From Galerina marginata (taxonomy: Eukaryota > Basidiomycota > Agaricomycetes > Agaricales > Galerinaceae), in NCBI GenBank assembly GCA_023014335.1, contig JAECYW010000013.1:62001-126000 (forward strand): a DNA stretch of 64,000 nucleotides, written 5' to 3'. This document shows positions 1 through 9,896 of the stretch, one piece after another (position 1 is the first letter of the stretch; every line of letters starts with the position of its first letter). A program made the translations under genes and the position numbers. The notes below the pieces were generated by a model that ran no database searches, had not been told where the DNA came from, and saw only the letters and a list, made by a program, of their open reading frames with translations.

Positions 1-1189
1 TGGCGCGATCAAAGTCAAAGCCGCTTGCAGCGAGAGCTTCTTCGAGCTCCGAGGGAGCGAGGGTGGAACCAAAGACGGAGCTGAGAACATCAAAGGGAGT
101 CATGCCATCAGTAAGGGCGGCGGAAGCCTCTTCCGAATCGGGCTCTGGGACGAGCTCCTGGGGATAGAAAGACAAAGGGAAGTGGTTTTGAGAGAGATCA
201 GGAGAGGTAGACCAAGGGTTGGTGTCAAAGGTGTCGAAATCGGAGATGGTGATGGAGGCAAATGAGGGGATGGGGTTGGAGGCAAAGGGATCAAAGGGAT
301 CATCCTCGTCTTCTTCATCTTTTGGGCGATGGGATGAACGTAAAGAAGAGGAGGGTGTGAAAGACTGTTCTGCGATGAGAGGAGCTGCGATGGCGAGATT
401 GGAGGTTGCACGGGGAGAGTTGTGGGCCCACATGTCTGGAGAGGGAGTTTCTGCGCGGAGAAGGGAGGCAGAGGAGTGGGAGGCGGCGGCGGAGAGAGGG
501 CGGGGGATGGGCCTAAACTCGCTGGCTTTTGCATTGAGAAGACGAGGAGAAGAGATGGGGGAGGCGGGGAGAGACGCGGTGAACTGGGACTGAGCAGCAA
601 AGGTGTGGGCGAGGACCGGCGAGGACGACGGCGAGTAGTCGGATTTGTTGGACATGGGAGGAGCGAGGGGCGAGGTGGCAGGGGTGTGGGGTCTGCGGAA
701 GAGAGAGGCGAGAGGCGAGTTGGGTGCTGAGCTGGGGGTGTCTGGGCGGAGACGGTTGGAGGGCGTCGAGGCGCGCGACGACGGGCGAGAAATGGGGCGC
801 CGGGTCGGAGTTAGGAAGAGAAAGGGGACACCCGCAATATCATCCCGATGCTTGTGCATCAGCTCGAGCACATTTTGTTCCACCTGCAGCTGGGTGAGCA
901 GGACAAGGGGCTAAACGCTGGGGGGACGTACGGTCTCGTCATCGATGCCATAGGTGGACTTTAGGAGGGCCTTGAGATCGTCCTCGCGCTCGTCGATGAG
1001 CAGCGACACGACCTCGTTGACGAGCCTGGGGGGCACACGGGTGTAGTCGTCGGTCTCCGCGTCAGACTCGTAGGACTTGTACTGGCGGGCGATGGCGGAC
1101 AGCTGGGCGCGGGTGTGGGGAAACTTGCCGACGCCGGATTCGTGCAGCCCATAGGGGGCGTTGGTGCTGAGAGGATGGTAGACGGACAT
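1..1189 (-). CDS. Probable CUE-like / zinc-finger regulatory protein, N-terminal part (runs off window)
   Basis: Two exons are visible: 1189-932 (starting MSVYHPLSTNAPYGLHESG) and 883-1, which stays open to the window edge. The 48 bp intron at 884-931 has a GTACGT donor and a CTGCAG acceptor; splicing removes the stop in the unspliced frame and joins GIDDET to VEQNVLELMHKHRDD in phase 0. About 380 residues are seen: an acidic N-terminal helical part, the segment FLFLTPTRRP, a long Ser/Pro-rich low-complexity stretch, an acidic patch (DEEDEDDPFDPF), and at the edge a helix pattern (SSVFGSTLAPSELEEALAAS) like the start of a CUE/UBA-type fold. Fungal proteins of this build often continue into CCCH zinc fingers and an Smr domain, but that part lies outside the window, so the full identity is inference. 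Other long frames here (for example 100-600 minus) are out-of-frame shadows. Confidence 0.6.
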
Positions 1190-1255
1190 GCAAGTACGGA
1201 GTAAGAGATGTATTGACGGAGTAAGAGTAAGTAAACGTATTGACTCCGCTAAGTA

Positions 1256-2545
1256 CTACTTATAACAAACACTAACACCAACAGAACCTGTCCATCATTA
1301 GCGCCGTCCAACTGATATCAGCGGAACTTACTTTTCATTGAAACACCATCGCACATCGCCGTCGCCATACCACTTGGCTGCAGGCAGGTGTTCGTCTCTC
1401 TCCTTGCCATCCATCCCCCACACCTCCATCGTCTCAACCCCGTGTCTCTTCGCAAACCCTGCCACCGCCCTCATCAGCCCCGCCATCTCGTCCATCGCAG
1501 CCCGTAGCCGTGTGATCACCAGGACATTCGTATCAATCGTCCAGCTCGCATATGTCGACGCGTCCCCGCCCTTGCACACACCCCAGTACTCTGGCCTCAC
1601 TCCCATCTTCTTCCAAAAGTACGCCTGCCTCTGTACCTGGAAATCCGCAACACCCTTGTCCGGCAGGAATGCAAACAGCCCGCCTGACGACCCTATACCC
1701 CGCATTTCGGCTTTCATTACCTCCGCATCCACCTTCCACAGTTCATCCAGCCCCTTTTCATCAAGCCACTGCCAGTCCTCCTCTCCCGGCCCCAAAGTCT
1801 CAACCAACTCATCGACCTTCCACACAGTCGAGAATGGCTCTCTCACCGTCCACCCACTCGCACTCCCTCCAGTAGGCAGTACCCCACACCCCGCGTAAAA
1901 CTCCCTCCCAACGTCACTATAGAGCACCGACACTGCCGCGTTCGCCCCATGTCCTTCTAGCACCTGCTCGCTCTTCCACTCCCGCCTATCCGGCCTCGCA
2001 CCCCACATGTCCGCTGGAAACTCTGGCAGTGCGGACTCTGGCGCAAGCACCCAGTGCAGGAGCCGCATCATGTGCCGTGCGTACCCCTTCCCTCGATTCT
2101 CAGGCGGCGTGAACACAGACGCGATCCCGTAGCATGCTGCATCTTCAAGGTGCGTTGATTCAGGCTTGACCACTACACCGTCTCGTCGAAAGCTTTGATG
2201 TACCACTTCAATGTCATTCAAGTCAATTCCATGCCCCACTCACGTTTCGCAAGAGCACAGAAAGTCTGTCCCCGAAGGGGTGTCCCTTCGTGCCAGAACC
2301 CTAGCACCCACCTCGTCAGCTCCTTCTTTCACTCAACCCGCTCGCGCTCACCAAGTGACCAGCCGCCCGTTTCTCGCAACATCATGCTGATCCAATTTCT
2401 CATCTCTCTCAAGATACTCTTCCAATGTCATTCCCCTCCCCCATTGCTGGAATGTCCGGGTCCGCGAGACCCGGATCTGCGCTTTCGTGGCCGGGAAGAG
2501 GGAGAGCTCGCACAAAGGGATACGTAAGGACGAGGATGCGGCCAT
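1256..2545 (-). CDS. LYC1-like N-acetyltransferase (GNAT-like)
   Basis: Four exons on the minus strand: 2545-2352, 2300-2244, 2192-1332 and 1271-1256, separated by introns of 51, 51 and 60 bp. The exon sum is 1128 nt, exactly 376 codons. Recognition rests on family hallmarks: FLCSCET then FRRDG across exons 2 and 3, a GNAT acetyl-CoA-binding-like segment (NRGKGYARHMMRLLHWVL), YSDVGREFYAGCG, and the C-terminal WCFNE. LYC1 of Yarrowia is a lysine N6-acetyltransferase of lysine catabolism; in basidiomycetes the substrate is usually unknown, so only the fold and family are claimed. The last exon is tiny (five residues and a stop) and is the least certain part; without it the frame stops at 1328. 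The start was chosen as the first ATG of the open exon, with the conserved leader beginning shortly after. Confidence 0.85.
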
Positions 2546-3032
2546 GGGCAGTATGGTACAGTCTCGATGAATAGCTTGTTTAAGTCCGGCTAAGTGGAAT
2601 CCGAGTGACCGGTAACTGGTTGTGCTGGGTATGTTATCTGCCCGGCAAAGTCCACATTGGCCTTCCTAGAAATATTGTTCGGCGTCTCCTGGGTGCAAAT
2701 ATTGTTCTTTTATTAATAAAACTTGCAGAAGTGTAGGCCTTTATACTTTAATAAGAACTGTCTCCTCAGAAAGCTTTATTGTAGTCTCAATGGAGAGCGT
2801 AAAATCAAAGTGTTATTTGCCACCAGCCAAAATGATCTTCAAATGGCAGATAACATTGGTTTAAGTTGACACTCTCCTGGGTTCAGTTTTTTATTTTAAT
2901 CTACGAAATTTGACAGAAGTATTCCAAATCTAATGCACCTTAGAACTGTCTGTTTACATTTTTTTTGTTGCAGCTGGAAACATGGTGAACTGGGTCAATG
3001 TTATTGTCCAAATGCCTGCCCAAGTCTTAAGT
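2546..3032. other. Intergenic region upstream of the LYC1-like gene
   Basis: AT-rich, no supported gene. It should contain the promoter of the minus-strand LYC1-like gene at its left edge. The right edge is the insertion site of the CACTA element. Confidence 0.5.
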
Positions 3033-3035
3033 AGG
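3033..3035. repeat. Target site duplication AGG (left copy)
   Basis: AGG directly precedes the CACTA terminus at 3036 and is repeated directly after the other terminus at 8849-8851. A 3 bp duplication is the usual size for CACTA (CMC/EnSpm) elements. Confidence 0.8.
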
Positions 3036-3459
3036 CACTATCCACCCTAGGTCGGGTTATTTTTCCCAGTTAGGCTCCCAGTGTAACTGGGGAAGGAAAC
3101 CAGTGGGACGGGTCAGTATAACTAGGCAAACTGATCTTCCCCTCGTCCGACGGGTTGTTCAATACGGGTTTTGAACAAGGAATTATAACTAATTTTTTGT
3201 CGAATTTTACCCGTCTCGGATTCTCGCTACCCGGGTTAATATAACCCATTGAACGTGTAAAATCTACCCTTTGAAGATTACCAGTTTGACGAGATATTTA
3301 AACCTGTTTAAGCTATCGGAATCCCAGTTTGAATCACACATTTGACGGGTCAAAAAAAAATGAATTCCGGGCCAGCCTATTTACGCGATGATCTACATGC
3401 ACTATAATTCAAGGAATGTTGTTGGATGGTGGACCTCGCTCGGAAGGACGATGAATAGG

Positions 3460-3650
3460 AATATTGTACTGTTGATAGAAGTTTAATACATGTGGATAGA
3501 AATATACAGGAAGACGCATACCATTACTTCTCGTCATCAGCAAGGCCGTGAGGCAACAAAGAGAGATGATGTGCTGTAGATAGATTATTAATATGTGTAA
3601 TAGATATAAAGTAAGGAACATACCATTACTCCTCGTCGTCAGCAAGGCGA
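3460..3650. repeat. Imperfect ~100 bp tandem duplication covering the 3' end of the accessory gene
   Basis: The segment ending ATACCATTACTTCTCGTC (about 3520) recurs as ATACCATTACTCCTCGTC about 100 bp downstream (3620), and the AT-rich stretch before each copy also matches. The second copy contains the stop codon of the minus-strand accessory gene, so the first copy is a duplicated, out-of-use tail. Confidence 0.6.
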
Positions 3651-4735
3651 CGGACCTTGCGGGGACGGACAGGGGGCCAGTTTGGGTCAACCTCCTCCTC
3701 GTCACTGTTAGTGTTGTTGTCCTCTTCCATTGCGAGGGCTTCGGGGTCGTCTTCGGCAAGGACAGTTCGGCTTTGGAGAAATGCCTGACGTTTAGTTCGC
3801 TTACTGATCGCCTCCAACTTCTTCTGTTTCTCGTCCCTCTTCGCTTTCTTGCGGAGGCCGCGGAGATACTGTTTGATTAGGTCGGCTACAGCCCAATCAC
3901 CGGGGAATCGGCGGTTGTCGAGGTAAGGGAAGGTCTTCCGCATCTTTGACGAAGGGTTATTGATTGAAGTCTAGGTTGTAAAAAAAGTACCCGCCTTTCG
4001 GTAGACATGAGCAAGCTTTTCGGTGTCCTGCTTGCTGAAATGAATCATGGGATCGAGGCGGGCGACATGAACTTGGACGTGCAGCTCACGCTAGAGGGGT
4101 TAAGAAAGAAGAGTTAAGCATTTAAGAATTAAGATTAGAAACTGACAATCGTGAGAGACTGACCTGGATCCCATGATATAACAGGTCATCGTCGCTTAGT
4201 CCCATTGACTCTTGAAGTTGGAAACCATTTACATTGCTACCTGCTTCACCGCGAGGCCTCTTCCTCACTTCGATGCTATCTGCTTCTTGCACGGCCTCTG
4301 CAGCGGCCTTGGCAGCCTCCAGTGCCTGTTGAGCCACCACCGCTTTGGCCATATTGGCTAAGAAATGTATCAGGTATGCTGTTGCTTTCTTTTATAACCG
4401 AAAAAGTATTACTGACCTTCTGCTAAGGCAAGGCGTTCACGAAGGACGCGGTTCTCCTCAGCCATGTTAGGCTCCAGAGGATCACTACTAGAAGCCTCGC
4501 CATGGACTGGGAGGGCAGCAGGCGTACCTATAGTCGGCAGTGGACTGACCGGGTTGTCGTTTTCCTTGCCTTTTGGTTTTCGAGGGCGACCTTTGGCTTT
4601 TGGTGCTGCTGGTGCTAGCGCTGCTGGCGTAGAGGTTGTTTTTGGTGTCTGCGGTGTTGCCGCCAATGCCTTACTCTTTGCGTTGGCCATGACAGACAGA
4701 GAACTGGGCGCTATGGTCGTAGTGCAGGAGAGCAA
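3626..4735 (-). CDS. CACTA accessory protein with AT-hook-like motif (TnpA-like role inferred)
   Basis: Minus-strand gene inside the CACTA element, divergent from the transposase. Exon 1 is 4735-4417 (start at 4735, or at the internal Met of MANAKSK), exon 2 is 4357-4164 and exon 3 begins at 4090; introns of 59 and 73 bp have good borders. The last exon ends at 3626. Visible parts: an Ala/Pro-rich N terminus, an AT-hook-like basic motif KGRPRKPKGK, a leucine-rich helical stretch (ENRVLRERLALAE), an Ala-rich helix, and a C-terminal block (RKTFPYLDNRRFPGDW, then basic helices and an acidic tail). Such a block follows in basidiomycete transposon-associated proteins. The join between exons 3 and 4 near 3960-4010 has no clean in-phase GT donor, so this border may be non-canonical or mutated. 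DNA binding to the subterminal ACCCGT motifs is inferred from position and motif only. Confidence 0.65.
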
Positions 4736-4990
4736 ATGTTTTTGGTGAAGAAGGCACGTTTTTCAACCACCTCTTATCGCTCGCAATCGTCTCACACTGA
4801 TGGTTGATAAATCAGGTGATTCAACAACAAACGCGATGCGTGCATCATCGAATGCATAAGTCATAGGTTATTACCGAACTCTACGTATACGCCTTTGTAT
4901 GCATACAGGCTGTTATTTTCCTGTTATCTACCTCCGTCAAAATTTCATCCTCCTTTTATTTAATCCATCTTATGCGAGTTTCCTGCACCA
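4736..4990. promoter_or_regulatory. Divergent promoter region of the CACTA element
   Basis: The gap of about 250 bp between the two divergent element genes must hold both promoters. It is AT-rich, with TTTATTTAATCC about 35 bp before the transposase ATG at 4991. No specific operator could be assigned. Confidence 0.5.
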
Positions 4991-7900
4991 ATGGCACCAA
5001 AGAAACCCAAGGAACCGAAACGCCTGTGCCGCTGTGGTTGTAGCAAATATGTCAGTGCATGGACTGAGCTGCGTCACCGGAATGGTCAAGCCCCAACCAG
5101 AATCAAAGCTGCACAGATTCATGGGCGAGCAGCTTTGGACTTCGCAAAGTCTCTCACCAAATCTGTTGTGTCGAAGGCATCCCACTATGTGAAATCCACG
5201 GTTGCGAGCATCTCAGACCGTGCCTCCTGTGCTTCCAACTCAGTCTTTGGAGATGGACCAGATGGTGCCAGTAATGTTGGTGAATACACAGGCGAAGGAC
5301 CTAGCAGCCTGCATCATCCACAGTCAATGGCTGGCAGTATCGGAATTGAGGGGAACATGGCTTCTGTTATGGATGTTGACATGGAACAGCCTTCCGAAGC
5401 GGACTTTGGTCCTGCCCCTGCTGTCTCAAATGCCCGAGCAGCTGCTCAAAAGGTCTGGAATCGCCACCGAGCCACCGTCGAGGACATTTCGGACTTGGAG
5501 GATGAAGATGACAAGCCTGAGGATAGCGATCATGAAGACTCAGACTCAGACGGATTTGGTGCAATCGAGGAGGAATCAGACACTGGCTCAATCGAAGATA
5601 CAATCGAGGCTGAATGGGAAAAAGAATGGGCTCAGCTAGGTATGTCACCTACAAACCGCTATTTTACCCTCCTTCGTGAATGAATGCTCATGCAAACCTC
5701 TTAGCACAAGAGCTCACCGAAGAGGATTTGGTATTCCTTCGTGCTTTTGCCCTTAAGACAGAAGAACACCTTTCCCAGAGGACATTTGAACGTATTTGCC
5801 ACACTTTCCCAGAGCTGGGTCTTGATAGTTTCAAGGTTACAAGATCTCGAGCGCAGTTCCTGGCTTCTTTCAAGCCTGTCCCTTACAATGCATGCGTCAA
5901 CTCCTGTTGCTGTTTTGTTGGCCCGCACGAGAAAGAAACGGCCTGTCCGTACTGCAAAGAGGATCGGTTCGATTCAAATGGCAAACCTCGAAAACGATTC
6001 ACATATATCCCTATCATCCCGCGGCTTATCGCTTACTTCAAGAACCCGTCATTGGTGAAGAAATTGCAGTACCGGCACACATTCAAGCATGATCCAACAC
6101 GTACGACCGATGTTTTTGATGGTTCAAATTACCAAGGCCTTCGCTCGAGACATGTTGATATTGGAGGAGAGAAGCAGAAACACAAGTATTTTGATGGTCC
6201 ACGGGATATTGCATTAGGGTTTTCGACGGATGGATTTGCGCCCTTCAAAAGGCGTAAACAAACCTGCTGGCCCCTTCTCCTCTTCAACTACAATCTTCCA
6301 CCCGAGATTCAATTTTTAATCCAACATATTATCTGCATTGGCGTGATCCCTGGCCCCAAAAAACCCAAAGACTTTGACTCGTTTCTTTGGCCTGTGGTCG
6401 AAGAATTGCTTGAGTTGTTGTCTGGTGTTCGTGCTTTCGATGCCGAATGTTTCTTCTCCGTGCCTACCTTCTTGTTGCATTTGGTGATATGCCCGCTGTG
6501 TCGATGGTAATGCGGATGAAGGGGCATAATGGGATCATTCCCTGTCGCATGTGCTTGATTCATGGCCTTCGAGTCCCAGGTGCCAAAGGGGCAACCCATT
6601 ACGTTCCACTCGACCGTTCCCGCCACCCGGATGCAAGACATGCATCTGCAGTCAAGAAATACAATTCGGCAAACCTCCCACTGCGAAACCACTCTCAGTT
6701 TATGGACCACGCCAATGCCGCTCAATTTGCAGACACTGCTGCTGAATCCGAACGACATGCAAAGTCCACTGGTGTCAAAGGTGTTCCTTTACTCTCTCAT
6801 CTCCCGTCACTGCTCTTCCCACTATCATTTCCTTTGGACTTCATGCACTTGGTATTCGAGAACCTTCTTCCAAATCTTGTTCTACTTTGGACTGGCAACT
6901 TCAAGGAGCTCGACGTTGGATCTGGAGATTATGTCATAGCCCCACATGTCTGGGAAGCAATCGGCGAAGCTACAGCAGCATCGGGTTCGACTATTCCATC
7001 TGCATATGGTGCACGCCCTCAAAACATTGCACAAGACAAATCCCAGCTCACAGCTGATGCGTGGTCTTTCTGGTCACCGTACCTTGGTCCTATCTTACTT
7101 CGAAACCGATTTGCCAACGTCAAATACTACAGGCACTTTGTTGATCTTGCCAAACTTATCAACCTATGTCTGCAGTTCGAAATTACCAAAGATCAGGTTG
7201 GTGAGATTCGCGTTGGATTTCAGAAATGGGTTGAGGACTATGAGAAGTAGGTCCCAAAACTATGCATCTTCATTCCAGACTAATTGTTCCTTTAGATTGT
7301 ATTATCAACTTTCACCGCAACGGTTGTCCGCGTGTCCATTGACAATCCATTCTCTTCTTCATGTCGCCGATGGCATTGAGGCAAGCAGTCCAGTCTGGGC
7401 CTATTGGGCTTTTCCGATGGAGCGATTCTGTGGGATCTTGCAGCCATGCATCAAGAGCCGACATTTTCCTTTTGCCAATATCGATAAACACATCACCGCA
7501 GTGTCTCAGCTATCGCATATCAAGATAATATACAATTTGCACGAACAGTTGTCCAGAAAACCGCGGAATGACAGCGCCGAAGCTGGATTAGCATTGCCTA
7601 ACTGTGAGTTTTGGGTGTTTCTTCATTTTTGAATGTCCACCGATGACCATCAATTTAATACTTAGACCCAACGCACATCCTGCTTCGGCCTCATGTAACA
7701 AACCCAATCATTGATAATGGTCTATTTACGAAGATCCTCATGTGCTTGGCCACCCGTTTTGATACAACTGTGGGCGCTGTCCGCCGGCATGTGTCTCGGT
7801 CCAACATTGAATGCTGGGGTAAAGTCAGGAGGACTGAGGGCGGCGACACAATGAAAGCTTCTTCATTGATCAAAACCTCGCAGGAGGACAGCAGAGATGC

Positions 7901-8309
7901 AACATATGTTCGGGTTTGTGATGCTCTTATTTTTCCTGCTCACTCAATTCTAATTTCATCAAAGTACGAGCTATTGGTTGATAGGCACGCGAGCTCCCAG
8001 CGCACGGCACCTGATTTTGTTCCGGAAACATTCTATGGCCAGCTTCAACACATTTTTGTTGTCCAGATCGCAGCGGCCCCAAATCTCGGGCTGCAAATCC
8101 CACAAACCTTTATCCTTGGCGCAATTCTCACCTGCAATATTGAGTTGCAAAATGACCTCGATATGCACTACTACAAAACCCACGGTCGAGTTGAGGTCGT
8201 CGATATCGCAACAATTCAATGTCTGGTAGGACGGGTTAAGGACCGACAATGGTGGGTGGTCATAGATAGAAGTGGCGGACTCGCAAGGGCGGATTTCGAG
8301 CTCGACTAG
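4991..8309 (+). pseudogene. Tnp2-type CACTA transposase with a frameshift
   Basis: Exons: 4991-5639, 5705 to about 6446, 6447-7246, 7296-7603, 7666-7913 and 7965-8309; the introns of 65, 49, 62 and 51 bp have GT-AG borders and restore phase. The N terminus carries a Cys motif (RLCRCGCSKYV) with an acidic Ser/Asp region (about residues 150-210). The core matches the transposase family tnp2: IGVIPGPKKPKDFDSFLWP, LLVAFGDMPAVS, MKGHNGIIPCRMC, LDFMHLVFENLLPNLVLLW, then YWAFPMERFCG and a C-terminal domain ending YGQLQHIFVVQ. The D of FGDMPA and the D of LDFMH are likely catalytic acidic residues. At about 6445 the frame changes from GVRAFDAE to MFLLRAYL with no intron between, equal to the loss of one base. 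The rest is open, so inactivation is recent or could be a sequencing error. It would cut and paste the element by its CACTA ends. Confidence 0.9.
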
Positions 8310-8518
8310 TGGTAAACCAAAATCATGTTATTTCATTATGAGTTTTGCACCTACGATCGCGATTTTTGGCTCATTCGAAAGCTATTGATAAGAAGATTGC
8401 AGCTATCGATGTTTTGGAGCTTAGGTAAACACCCCCCATAGAAAATTTCAATGATCTTTACGAATGATCACTGAGTTGACAGGCATATTGTCAGTCTATA
8501 TTTGGCCTTCCCTAATAA

Positions 8519-8589
8519 GGCTTCGGTGACGGAGCGGTTTGATTGTGCCCTTTTTGCCTTGCTCGTGAGTTCGACTCTTGCTTGGTGCA
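8519..8589 (+). other. tRNA-like sequence in the right subterminal region (degenerate)
   Basis: The stretch has a box A-like GACGGAGCGGTTT and, about 35 bp later, a box B-like GAGTTCGACTC, followed by TTGGTGCA. The T-arm can pair with wobbles, but no convincing acceptor or anticodon stem is seen. It may be a relic of a tRNA or of a tRNA-derived SINE caught in the CACTA element. Confidence 0.25.
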
Positions 8590-8848
8590 TCAATTTATTT
8601 GTACCCGTCAAACGAGTTCTTTCAATACTGGGAACGACAACCAGGAAAAATGGTTTATTCTACATGGCAATATCTTAAGATTTCAAGCCGGGTATAAATT
8701 CCCAGCTGAACTGGTAACTTCGAAACCCGTCAATTTTCTAGTTAAAATTACCCGTTTAGCAACTACCCGTCAACCACCCGTATACCTAGCAAAAGGTTTG
8801 GAATACCAGTGAGACTTGGAAAAACAACCCGACCTAGGGTGCACAGTG

Positions 8849-8851
8849 AGG
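8849..8851. repeat. Target site duplication AGG (right copy)
   Basis: Matches the AGG at 3033-3035 on the other side of the CACTA element. Confidence 0.8.
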
Positions 8852-9896
8852 GTCTCACACTGTGATCCCTACTCTCCTGAGCTCAAAACTTGGTCTGAGA
8901 ATCCAGAATTTTTTAAGGATGTAGCATTACTTTCAACCCTAATAGTTGTCTCTTTAGAATTTTTAAATTTTGCTTCTGGCTGCTACAAAATGTCAAAATG
9001 TTATCTGCCACAGCCATTGGTACAATTGTTACAATTTGTCATTCATGATTCATCTACACCTACAAGAGATTAAGGCTAATTAAAGAAATTATCCTCAATG
9101 GACTGTTGGTTTTTTGAAAGTGAAGTTTAAAATGTTGTCAGGGCCACTAGGTGCATTAAAACCACTTGGGATAAAATTGGATAAAAGCTACTAGTAGGCT
9201 GTGGTTAGAAAGGTTACATAGGGATTGGCAGGGGTAAGCCTGGGGTATTCCAGGGCTACCTGTACCCCTACCCCAGCAAACCCGTACCCACTGTCAAGGG
9301 TACGGGTTTTTTGCAGGTACAGGTATGGGTTTGGGTGGGTATGGCAGGTACAGAAACCTGCGCGGGTAGAGTCAAAGGGTCATTGGTAATTCTCATACTT
9401 TACACATTAAATAGTACTTTTTTTAATTATATATGTCTAAAATTTGGTAAATCAAAAGAATACAGTCCAAAATATGTTCATTTGTCATTTTTACACAAAG
9501 TTCCAACATTTCCCAATCCATCTAGGTCTATCCCACCTTTGCAAATGAAGCTTTTCTTACCAGAGGCGTTTTAAAAAGTGCCTCTGCTAAGAAAAGCTTC
9601 ATGTGAAATTCACATTGGTGCCAATTAAGTGCCTAGTTTGACCTCAGCACCTGACCCACCAACCCCTGTCATGGGTACGGGTTTTTGTAGGGTACGAAAA
9701 CACCTACCTGTACCTGTACCCCAACAAAACCTGCACCCCAACCCAAGGGGGTGGCGGCACATTGTGAAAATACTAGAGGTCTATTTCTGAAGGTTTGGGC
9801 CTCTCCGAATTCAAAAATTGAGGTCCGAAAGCATTTGAGTCAGTGAGTGAGGGTGCAGAGGGGGGTACATTTTGTCGTTCCAGTGGCTGTGTAGAA
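8852..9896. other. AT-rich intergenic region with a small palindromic element
   Basis: No supported gene. At about 9215-9370 and 9660-9760 lie clusters of a TACCCGTACCC / GGGTACGGGT motif facing each other, like the subterminal repeats of a short non-autonomous DNA transposon of about 550 bp. In its middle lies the hairpin at 9545-9602. Confidence 0.5.
9545..9602. repeat. 58 bp hairpin (inverted repeat)
   Basis: The left arm 9545-9567 starts ATGAAGCTTTTCTTA and ends CAGAGGC; the right arm 9580-9602 is its reverse complement with one mismatch in 23 bases. The 12-base loop is AT-rich. It sits in the middle of the MITE-like segment flanked by TACCCGTACCC motifs. Confidence 0.85.

Larger units (their letters stand above)
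3036..8848 (+). mobile_element. CACTA (CMC/EnSpm, Plavaka-type) DNA transposon, two genes, full length
   Basis: The 5.8 kb element is bounded by terminal inverted repeats: the left starts CACTATCCACCCTAGGTC (3036) and the right, read inward from 8848, starts CACTGTGCACCCTAGGTC; both go on to GGGTT(A/G)TTTTTCC. The flanks carry the 3 bp duplication AGG. Both subterminal regions (about 3090-3360 and 8600-8790) hold many copies of an ACCCGT(C/T) motif in either orientation, as expected for binding sites of a transposon DNA-binding protein. Inside are two divergent genes: a minus-strand accessory gene (3626-4735) and the plus-strand Tnp2-type transposase (4991-8309). Identical flanks and matching ends show that the insertion is structurally intact, but a frameshift in the transposase near 6445 suggests this copy is not autonomous. 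Confidence 0.92.

Noticed and set aside
100..730. Overlapping frames in the first 700 bases on both strands
   Set aside because: They are shadows of the GC-rich minus-strand exon 883-1, which is open over its full length in another frame and continues a spliced reading frame.
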